Below are positions 5,719-11,663 of a DNA stretch of 11,663 bases, piece by piece. The position numbers were made by a program, and so were the translations under genes. The stretch comes from an uncultured Tannerella sp. (lineage in GTDB: Bacteria > Bacteroidota > Bacteroidia > Bacteroidales > Tannerellaceae), in NCBI GenBank assembly GCA_938036405.1, contig CALHPT010000166.1, positions 1 to 11,663 on the forward strand, written 5' to 3'. Below the pieces are notes generated by a model. It had not been told where the DNA came from. It did not search any database and worked only from the letters and a program-made list of their open reading frames with translations. Position 1 is the stretch's first letter. Each line of letters begins with the position of its first letter.

Positions 5719-5980
5719 ACGTAATGTTACGCATTTCATTTTTTCTTGCCGCGTGGTCGGAATGTTCATTTTTCAAGCACCCTTTGTGTTGCTTATCAGG
5801 CATATAGAGAAAGCTCAAGATTTCTAAAAACGACGCGTGATTCACATTCTGTTACACTTGCTTTTCCGAAAAACACGTCAGATTTTGAGGGAAGGGGGGT
5901 AAATAATAGGTATAGACGGTCGGGTAAGAGAGCCAAAGAATACGCCCCTACCTGGGCACACCCCCCGGGCTGGGGAATCC

Positions 5981-6012
5981 TTTATAAAAATTGGATGCAC
6001 CCGTTACTTTTG
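5981..6012 (+). promoter_or_regulatory. Candidate promoter for the histidine kinase-metG-aminotransferase unit
   Basis: TACTTTTG at 6005-6012 is an exact match to the Bacteroidetes -7 consensus TAnnTTTG. The sequence ttta at 5981-5984 lies 20 bases upstream as a near-match to the -33 TTTG. The predicted start, about 6019, leaves a leader of about 20 bases before the kinase ATG. The bases before the ATG (agagag) offer at most a weak ribosome-binding site. Confidence 0.55.
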
Positions 6013-6040
6013 TGCGACATTCAGATATACAGACAGAGAG

Positions 6041-8014
6041 ATGAAGAAGATCTTACACCGTGCCGGTATCGGCCTATTCCTAACCCTGGCACCACTCTTG
6101 GCCGTGGCGCAGAGCGACGCGGATGTGGAGCGCCTCACCAGTGAATTTGAAGCGGCCCGCCCCGGAGCCAAACGCGCCGAGGCTGCCAATCGCTTGGCTG
6201 CCGCCTTGATCCGCGAAAAGGCGCTGTCGAAGACGTATCATTTCACCCGCAACACGACGGAAGACAGTCTTCGATGGATCCTTTATTGCGGCCTCACGCA
6301 GTACTATTACGATCAAGCGCTCTACCGTAAGTGCATCCGCATTGCGCAGCTGGCCATCCCGCTCACACGCGCCTTGAAGGACACCACCGACTGGTTCGGT
6401 CTCCTGACCATGCAGACGGAGGCCTATGTCCGGTCAGGTGATTTCGAGGGTGCCCGGCAGAGCATTCACACCTGCCTTGAGGTGGCTGAACAGCAGGGCG
6501 ACCCAGAGCGTCTGGCCTCGGCCTACAATAACATGGGCGCGCTCTATCACCACATGCGTGACGACTCCTTTTCTATCGTCATGTACCGCAAGGGGCTCGA
6601 GACGCTCCGCCGAATCCCGGCGTCGGAGTCCCTGCCCATGCGCGCCGACCTGCTCCGCAACCTCGGCGGCGCGTATAGCGAGATGAACCGTCCGAAGGAG
6701 GCTATGCCCATCCTCCGCGAGGCCCTCGCCATTAGCGAGCAGCTCGGCGATACGATGGGCATCGCCTCTGCGCAATCGTCCATGGGGCTGGCCGCCATGG
6801 CCGCTGGCGATTTGACGCAGGCCGAGCAGTATTTCTCTCAGGCGCTCGACGGCGCCCGGCGCCTTCAGCACCCCGTGGGCATCATCTATTGCCTCGGTTA
6901 CCTGGGGCAGGTCAAGCAAAAGCAAGGACTCATCGCTGAGGCGGCAGCCTATTACCGTCAGGCAGACGAGATGGCCCGCGAGATGAACTTCACGGAAATG
7001 GAGATGAAGGCTTGCGACCAGCTCTATGCGCTTTATCGCACCTCGAACCCGGCTCTCGCACTGGAATATCTGGAGCGCAACAAGGCGCTCGGCGATTCGC
7101 TCTATCGGATGGACGCCGAGACGCAGATGAAGGCCTTCCGGGTGGAATATGAGACGGCTGAAAAGGAGCATCGCATCGCCCTCCAGAACGAGGAGCTGAA
7201 GCAGCGCTATCTGCAACTGTGGCTCTTGGCCGTTGGGATTGTGGCCTGCCTCGTGGTGCTCTACTTCGTCAACCGCTACCGCCGACTCGTCCGTCGGCGC
7301 AACCGCGAGCTGCGCGCCATCAATGCGACGAAAGACAAGCTCTTTTCCGTCATCTCGCACGACCTCAAGTCGCCCGCCGTGGCGCAGAAGATGGCCATGG
7401 AGGAGATCCTCGCCAACCTCGAGGATTACGATTCGGAGACACTCTCGCGCTACCTCGGCCTCTTCTATCGCGCCTCTGAAGCGCAGGTTGATCTGCTGCA
7501 CAACCTGCTCAACTGGGCCCACACGCAGACGGACCGCATCGCTTACGAGCCTTCGACCTTCGACTTCCGCGACGTCATGCGTGACGCGATGGGCCTCTAT
7601 ATTATGTCGGCCGAGAATAAGGATGTCACACTCACGACCGACTTCTCCGACGAGCCGTGCACCGTCCAGGCCGACCGACAAATGATTCACACCGTCCTGC
7701 GCAATCTGGTGAACAACGCGCTCAAGTTCTCCGAATCCGGCAGTGAGATACGCCTCGTCGTCAAGCGCAGCGGATCGACCATCTCCGCCTTCGTCTGCGA
7801 CAGCGGCCAAGGCATGACCGACGAGCAGATCCACTCCATCCTCCACACGGACAACCTCGTCACGACACGTGGCACACGCGGCGAGAAGGGTAGCGGACTC
7901 GGCCTGAACATCTGTCGCGAGCTACTCGTCCGTAACCACAGCAAGCTCACCCTCCGCAGTCGCCCCGGACAAGGCACCGAGGCCGGATTCGAGATGGGTT
8001 ATGTCAACGAATAA
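6041..8014 (+). CDS. TPR-containing membrane sensor histidine kinase
   Basis: A 657-residue sensor kinase. Residues 1-23 are a signal peptide ending AVA before Q24. Residues about 30-385 are helical TPR-type repeats in the periplasm, clear examples being AYNNMGALYHHMRD..A (161-180), LRNLGGAYSEMNRPKEAM (205-222) and YLGQVKQKQGLIAEAAAYY (287-305). A single membrane segment spans about 391-411, followed by a basic stop-transfer stretch and a short coiled linker. The dimerisation/phosphoacceptor box is LFSVISHDLKSPA with H440. The ATP-binding domain shows the N-box NLVNNALKFS (555-564), the G1 box DSGQGM (587-592) and the G2 box GSGLGL (617-622). All catalytic motifs look intact. It should autophosphorylate H440 in response to a periplasmic cue and pass phosphate to a response regulator, but none is fused or encoded in the window. 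It heads the plus-strand unit, 68 bases before metG. Confidence 0.92.
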   Translation: MKKILHRAGIGLFLTLAPLLAVAQSDADVERLTSEFEAARPGAKRAEAANRLAAALIREKALSKTYHFTRNTTEDSLRWILYCGLTQYYYDQALYRKCIRIAQLAIPLTRALKDTTDWFGLLTMQTEAYVRSGDFEGARQSIHTCLEVAEQQGDPERLASAYNNMGALYHHMRDDSFSIVMYRKGLETLRRIPASESLPMRADLLRNLGGAYSEMNRPKEAMPILREALAISEQLGDTMGIASAQSSMGLAAMAAGDLTQAEQYFSQALDGARRLQHPVGIIYCLGYLGQVKQKQGLIAEAAAYYRQADEMAREMNFTEMEMKACDQLYALYRTSNPALALEYLERNKALGDSLYRMDAETQMKAFRVEYETAEKEHRIALQNEELKQRYLQLWLLAVGIVACLVVLYFVNRYRRLVRRRNRELRAINATKDKLFSVISHDLKSPAVAQKMAMEEILANLEDYDSETLSRYLGLFYRASEAQVDLLHNLLNWAHTQTDRIAYEPSTFDFRDVMRDAMGLYIMSAENKDVTLTTDFSDEPCTVQADRQMIHTVLRNLVNNALKFSESGSEIRLVVKRSGSTISAFVCDSGQGMTDEQIHSILHTDNLVTTRGTRGEKGSGLGLNICRELLVRNHSKLTLRSRPGQGTEAGFEMGYVNE

Positions 8015-8082
8015 GGATGAAGATCATCCGTCCAGAGAGAGAAAAAACGAACACATACAAACAGTACAACATCGATCACCCT

Positions 8083-10152
8083 ATGGAAGAAACAAAACAA
8101 CATTTCAAACGCACCCTCATCACCTCCGCACTGCCCTACGCGAACGGGCCGGTGCATATCGGACACTTTGCCGGTGTCTACCTGCCAGCCGACATCTACG
8201 CGCGATACCTGCGACTCTGCGGTCGTGACGTTCTCTTCGTCGGCGGCTCGGACGAGCACGGCGTGCCCATCACCCTCCGCGCCAAGAAGGAGGGCGTCAC
8301 TCCGCAAGACATCGTGGACCGCTACCACGCGCTCATCAAGGACACCTTCGCACGCTTCGGCGTCTCTTTCGACGTCTACTCCCGCACCTCCTCCGAGGTG
8401 CACCATCGCATGGCCTCCGACTTCTTCCGCACGCTCTACGATAAGGGCGTTTTCATCGAGAAGGAGAGCGAGCAGTATTACGACGAGGAGGCCGGACAGT
8501 TCCTCGCCGACCGTTACATCACCGGCACCTGCCCCCACTGCGCCAACGAACATGCCTACGGCGACCAGTGCGAGCGTTGCGGCTCGTCGCTCAGCCCGAC
8601 GGAGCTGATCAATCCGCGCTCAGCCATCAGCGGCAGCGCGCCCGTCATGCGCAGCACGAAGCACTGGTACCTGCCGCTCGACCAGTACGAGCCTTTCCTC
8701 CGCCAATGGATCCTCGAGGATCATAAGGAGTGGAAGCCGAACGTTTACGGTCAGTGCAAGAGCTGGCTCGATATGGGCTTGCAACCGCGCGCCGTCAGCC
8801 GCGATCTGGACTGGGGTATTCCCGTGCCTGTCGAGGGCGCCGAAGGCAAGGTGCTCTACGTCTGGTTTGATGCGCCGATCGGCTACATCAGTAACACGAA
8901 GGAGCTGTGCGACGCGCAGCCCGAGCGCTACGGCAGCTGGGAGACGTGGTGGAAGGATCCAGAGACGCGTATGCTGCACTTCATCGGCAAGGACAACATC
9001 GTCTTCCACTGCATCGTCTTCCCGACCATGCTCCGGGCCGAAGGATCCTTCATCCTGCCGGACAATGTGCCCGCTAACGAGTTCCTGAACCTCGAGGGCG
9101 ACAAGATCTCTACGTCGCAGAACCGTGCCGTATGGCTCAACGAGTACCTCGACGAATTGCCCGGCAAGCAGGATGTGCTCCGCTACGTGCTTACCGCCAA
9201 CGCGCCCGAGACGAAGGACAACGACTTTACCTGGAAAGATTTCCAAGCCCGCAACAACAACGAGCTGGTGGCCATCTTCGGCAACTTCGTCAATCGTGCA
9301 CTCGTGCTGACGGGCAAATACTTCGACGGTGTTGTGCCCGAATGTGACGAGATGGACGACTACGATCGCGCTACGCTCGCCGAGTTTGAGTCCGTCAAGG
9401 CCGAGCTGGTACGTCTGCTCGACACGTTCCACTTCCGCGATGCTCAGCGTGAGGCGATGAACCTGGCCCGCATCGGCAACAAGTATCTGGCCGACACCGA
9501 GCCGTGGAAGCGCTTCGCCACCGATCCTGCGCGGGTGCAGACGATCCTCCACGTCGCCCTGCAGATCACGGCCAACCTCTCCATCGCCTTCGATCCCTTC
9601 CTGCCCTTTACGACCGAGAAGCTGCGCCACATGCTGGCTATCGATGCGCCTTTTGCTTGGGATCGCTTGGGCGACTTCCATCTGCTCACCGCCGGCCACA
9701 AGCTCGGTAAAGCGGAGCTGCTCTTCGAGAAGATCGACGACGAGGTGATCGAGCGACAGGTGCAGAAGTTGCTCGACGCGAAGCATGCCAACGAGGTGGC
9801 CGAACATCGCGCGGCACCCATCCGTGAGGCCGTCGCCTTTGACGACTTTACGCGCCTCGACATCCGCGTCGGCCGTGTCACGGAGTGCACCAAGGTGCCC
9901 AAGGCCGACAAGCTGTTGCAGTTTAAGATCGACGACGGGCTGGGTGGACGCACCATTGTCTCCGGCATCGCCAAGCATTATGCCCCCGAGGAGCTCGTCG
10001 GGCGACAGGTCTGCTTTGTGGCCAACCTGGAGCCGCGGCGCATCAAAGGCATCACGTCCGAGGGTATGATCCTCTCGGCCGAGGGTGCCGACGGACGCCT
10101 CGCAGTCATTTCACCCGAAAAAGAAGTCGAACCCGGTAGCGCAGTCAAGTGA
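8083..10152 (+). CDS. metG: Methionyl-tRNA synthetase
   Basis: A 689-residue cytoplasmic enzyme that charges tRNA-Met with methionine at the cost of ATP. The class I signature HIGH is at residues 25-28 in YANGPVHIGH. The KMSKS-equivalent loop is KISTS (341-345), a recognised variant in this MetRS type. A four-cysteine zinc knuckle is formed by C150, C153, C163 and C166. Residues from about 587 to 689 form a C-terminal tRNA-binding OB-fold domain of the Trbp111/EMAPII kind (DDFTRLDIRVGRV ... NLEPRRIKGITSEGMIL), which usually dimerises the enzyme. The frame is open from 8017, but I choose the ATG at 8083 because the MEETKQHFKRTLITSALPYANGP start matches the family and the longer start adds an atypical tail. 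It follows the kinase by 68 bases with no evident promoter, and its stop overlaps the next ATG. Confidence 0.97.
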   Translation: MEETKQHFKRTLITSALPYANGPVHIGHFAGVYLPADIYARYLRLCGRDVLFVGGSDEHGVPITLRAKKEGVTPQDIVDRYHALIKDTFARFGVSFDVYSRTSSEVHHRMASDFFRTLYDKGVFIEKESEQYYDEEAGQFLADRYITGTCPHCANEHAYGDQCERCGSSLSPTELINPRSAISGSAPVMRSTKHWYLPLDQYEPFLRQWILEDHKEWKPNVYGQCKSWLDMGLQPRAVSRDLDWGIPVPVEGAEGKVLYVWFDAPIGYISNTKELCDAQPERYGSWETWWKDPETRMLHFIGKDNIVFHCIVFPTMLRAEGSFILPDNVPANEFLNLEGDKISTSQNRAVWLNEYLDELPGKQDVLRYVLTANAPETKDNDFTWKDFQARNNNELVAIFGNFVNRALVLTGKYFDGVVPECDEMDDYDRATLAEFESVKAELVRLLDTFHFRDAQREAMNLARIGNKYLADTEPWKRFATDPARVQTILHVALQITANLSIAFDPFLPFTTEKLRHMLAIDAPFAWDRLGDFHLLTAGHKLGKAELLFEKIDDEVIERQVQKLLDAKHANEVAEHRAAPIREAVAFDDFTRLDIRVGRVTECTKVPKADKLLQFKIDDGLGGRTIVSGIAKHYAPEELVGRQVCFVANLEPRRIKGITSEGMILSAEGADGRLAVISPEKEVEPGSAVK

Positions 10153-11282
10153 TGGAAACGATTCAAATGGTAGACCTCAAGCGGCGTTACGCCCGCCTGA
10201 AATCCGAAATCGATAAGGCCACGACGGACGTCATGGCTACGGGCAGCTTCATCGGTGGCCCGGAGGTGGACGCCTTCACCCGCGAACTGGAGCAGTATAT
10301 CGGCACACCGCACGTCATCCCCTGCGCCAACGGCACCGACGCTCTCGAGCTGGCCCTTCGTGCCCTTGGCGTGCAGCCCGGCGACGAGGTCATTATACCC
10401 GCCTTCACCTACATCGCCGCCGCCGAGATGGTAGCCCTGCTGGGCGCCACGCCTGTGCTTATCGATGTGCGTCCGGATACATATAACATCGATCCGGTAC
10501 TCGTCGAGCAAGCTGTGACGCGACAGACGAAGGCCATCGTCGTCGTTCACCTCTTCGGACAGGCGTGCGACATGGATCCGATCCTGCGCGTGGCCAAGAA
10601 GTATAAGCTCGGCGTCATCGAGGATAACGCCCAGTCGCTCGGTGCCGACCACACCTCGGCCGACGGTCGCACGCGGAAGGCCGGAACCATCGCGCGCCTC
10701 GGCACGACGTCGTTCTTCCCCACCAAGCCGCTCGCCTGCTATGGCGACGGGGGCGCTGTCTTCACCACCGACAGCCAGCTGGCCGAGCGCATCCGCAGCC
10801 TTGCCAACCATGGGCAGGCAGCCAAGTACGACCATCGCGCCATCGGTCGCAACTCCCGCCTCGACGCCCTGCAAGCCGCCATCCTACGCGTCAACCTGCG
10901 CCATATGGACGACGACATCAGCTGCCGCCGCTCCGTGGCCGACCGTTACGACGAGGCCCTGCGCTCGTTGCCTTGGCTCAGGCTCCCCGCTCGGTCGAAG
11001 TTCTCCACGCACGTCTTCCACCAGTACACCTTCCGCGTCTCCGACGGCCGTCGCGACGCCCTCCGCGAGGCTTTGCGTTCGCAGGGCATCCCCTCGATGG
11101 TCTACTACCCGCGCGCCATCCACGAGCAGGAGGCCTACAAGTGGGTCGCCCGCACGTGCGGCAGCATGGCCGAGTCCGTCCGCCTGGCGCGTGAGGTGCT
11201 CTCGCTGCCCATCCACACCGAGATGACCGACGAGGAGGCGACGTTCATCACCGAGCGCGTCAAAGCCTTCTTCCAGAAATAG
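10152..11282 (+). CDS. PLP-dependent sugar aminotransferase, DegT/DnrJ/EryC1 family, WbpE/PorR-like
   Basis: A 376-residue cytoplasmic enzyme of the DegT/DnrJ/EryC1/StrS family, which moves an amino group from glutamate onto a keto-sugar nucleotide. The PLP-binding lysine is K192 in SFFPTKPLACYGDGGA. D158 in IEDNAQS would contact the pyridine nitrogen. The substrate-binding stretch NHGQAAKYDHRAIGRNSRLDALQAAIL (219-245) is intact. From memory the whole length resembles WbpE, the UDP-3-keto-N-acetylglucosaminuronate aminotransferase, including the CANGTDALELALRALGVQPGDEVIIPAFTYIAAAE segment. PorR of Porphyromonas belongs to the same group. I therefore infer a role in making a diamino-uronic acid for surface polysaccharide or A-LPS, although related enzymes act on other sugars. 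Its ATG shares one base with the metG stop (TGATG), so translation is probably coupled. An in-frame GTG at 10149 would add one residue. Confidence 0.9.
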   Translation: METIQMVDLKRRYARLKSEIDKATTDVMATGSFIGGPEVDAFTRELEQYIGTPHVIPCANGTDALELALRALGVQPGDEVIIPAFTYIAAAEMVALLGATPVLIDVRPDTYNIDPVLVEQAVTRQTKAIVVVHLFGQACDMDPILRVAKKYKLGVIEDNAQSLGADHTSADGRTRKAGTIARLGTTSFFPTKPLACYGDGGAVFTTDSQLAERIRSLANHGQAAKYDHRAIGRNSRLDALQAAILRVNLRHMDDDISCRRSVADRYDEALRSLPWLRLPARSKFSTHVFHQYTFRVSDGRRDALREALRSQGIPSMVYYPRAIHEQEAYKWVARTCGSMAESVRLAREVLSLPIHTEMTDEEATFITERVKAFFQK

Positions 11283-11297
11283 GCCTCGGCCGAGGCC
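11282..11297. repeat. Perfect 16-bp palindrome at the aminotransferase stop codon
   Basis: The sequence ggcctcggccgaggcc is a perfect palindrome whose first base is the last base of the TAG stop. It could be a protein-binding site or part of a 3' hairpin ahead of the terminator. No T-run follows it directly. Confidence 0.6.
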
Positions 11298-11332
11298 GGG
11301 GAAGTTGGCCATACACATCACCAAGCAGTCCG

Positions 11333-11377
11333 AAAGGGCGCTGTCGAAAGAGATTTCGGCAGTGCCCTTTTTTGTTT
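11333..11377 (+). terminator. Intrinsic terminator of the kinase-metG-aminotransferase unit
   Basis: The arms 11333-11349 and 11354-11370 form a 17-bp stem with only two G-U wobbles and a gaga loop. The stem is A-rich at its base, and the run tttttt (11368-11373) overlaps its end and continues into tgttt. The adenines at the left base (aaa, 11333-11335) could support termination in the opposite direction too. It lies 50 bases past the aminotransferase stop and closes the plus-strand unit. Confidence 0.85.
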
Positions 11378-11663
11378 CCCCCCCCAGAAAGCAAAGAGAA
11401 GAAGACCTGCGGGTTGTCGGCAGGGGAAAAGGTTAACTGCAAACGGTGTAGCGCGTTGTGCAAGCCCCCGATATGGGGTATTATCTCGCTGCCTCAGCCA
11501 TGTAAAGCCCCACGTAAGAATCGAAGTCACTAGGATACCCTGATCAGTAATTATCGGGCCACTTTTTTATGGTGAACAACTATGATTAGTAATTATCGAG
11601 TTACCTTTTTATACAGGTAAAATATTTCACTAAATAGAAAGTGACAATTTGTATGTGCAAAAA
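11378..11663. other. AT-rich intergenic end of window
   Basis: No convincing gene is visible after the terminator. Open frames on the minus strand overlap the terminator and look spurious. Base composition drops sharply to AT-rich from about 11535. The stretch contains the diverged 29-base direct repeat described separately and a short ccccgatatgggg hairpin near 11465-11477. A regulatory region for a gene beyond the window edge is possible. Confidence 0.5.
11542..11612. repeat. Diverged 29-base direct repeat with 42-base period
   Basis: Copies at 11542-11570 and 11584-11612 match at 24 of 29 positions. Both carry the core agtaattatcg followed by a T-run and at. All five differences are transitions. 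The 42-base period is four helical turns, so both copies would face the same side of the DNA, as expected for paired regulator sites. The second copy also carries a small inverted repeat (ttacc ... ggtaa, 11601-11620). Confidence 0.6.

Larger units (their letters stand above)
5554..6040. other. Divergent AT-rich intergenic region
   Basis: This 487-base spacer separates the minus-strand surface-protein block from the plus-strand kinase-metG block. Short open frames occur on both strands, such as 64-codon frames starting at 5613 and 5633. They are AT-rich, overlap each other and have unremarkable Cys/Ile/Phe-rich products, so I do not call them genes. The region holds candidate promoters for both directions. 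Near 5938-5980 it also has a GC-rich patch (tacgcccctacc, cccccgggc) that contrasts with its surroundings. Confidence 0.6.

Noticed and set aside
5613..5827. Two overlapping 64-codon plus-strand frames and a 29-codon minus-strand frame in the divergent spacer
   Set aside because: AT-rich, mutually overlapping, located over candidate promoter DNA, and with no plausible initiation or domain.
6434..7846. 470-codon minus-strand frame opposite the histidine kinase
   Set aside because: Composition-driven shadow; the plus strand carries all kinase motifs intact.
8015..8029. Small inverted repeat ggatga/tcatcc just after the kinase stop, as a terminator
   Set aside because: Six-bp AT-containing stem with no T-run, too weak to end transcription before metG.
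8620..9978. 452-codon minus-strand frame opposite metG
   Set aside because: Shadow of metG with no recognisable domain.
11260..11530. Two minus-strand frames of 67 and 70 codons at the right end
   Set aside because: Both run across the intrinsic terminator and, in one case, the aminotransferase 3' end; their products have no coherent features.
11542..11612. CRISPR array
   Set aside because: Only two diverged copies with a 13-base spacer, which does not fit CRISPR geometry.

Overview
The window looks like chromosomal DNA from a GC-rich member of the Bacteroidales, most likely the Porphyromonas/Tannerella side of the order. The evidence is several lipoproteins with Bacteroidetes-type signals, BACON and Big2 domains, a C-terminal domain of the type IX secretion system (T9SS) kind, a TPR-fused sensor histidine kinase, a MetRS with a KISTS loop and a C-terminal tRNA-binding domain, promoter-like sequences of the TAnnTTTG type, and almost no Shine-Dalgarno sites. 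A genus-level guess is inference only.

Left block (54-5553, all on the minus strand). In transcription order it holds: a 506-residue multidomain surface protein (BACON-like, FN3, BACON, Big2, T9SS-type C-terminal domain); a 59-residue small ORF that is probably a real gene; a 352-residue lipoprotein with a Pro-Gln/Pro-Asn spacer, a Big2 domain and a conserved domain of unknown function; a 177-residue lipoprotein; a 168-residue secreted protein that may be its distant paralogue; and a secreted nucleoside hydrolase. Nearly everything here is exported. The gaps are 24-213 bases long and carry unusual DNA: a long hairpin containing a very G-rich tract, a 30-base tandem repeat just upstream of the nucleoside hydrolase, and related GC-rich inverted repeats after two stop codons. 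I see no good TAnnTTTG-type promoter in these gaps, so the block could be one long transcript from a candidate promoter near 5687-5718.

Divergent spacer (5554-6040). AT-rich and without a convincing gene, it holds candidate promoters for both flanking directions.

Right block (6041-11282, plus strand). A TPR-containing membrane sensor histidine kinase without a visible response regulator is followed 68 bases later by methionyl-tRNA synthetase (metG). A WbpE/PorR-like sugar aminotransferase follows, whose ATG overlaps the metG stop by one base. A strong intrinsic terminator closes the unit at 11333-11377. The last 290 bases are AT-rich, lack a recognisable gene and contain a diverged 29-base direct repeat.

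The most coherent link between the blocks is inferential. In T9SS bacteria, cargo with this kind of C-terminal domain is attached to the surface through a linking sugar made by a Wbp-type pathway, and the aminotransferase belongs to the enzyme family of that pathway. I did not find a clearly new multi-gene defence or mobile system. The novelty lies in small genes, unknown domains and repeat architecture.
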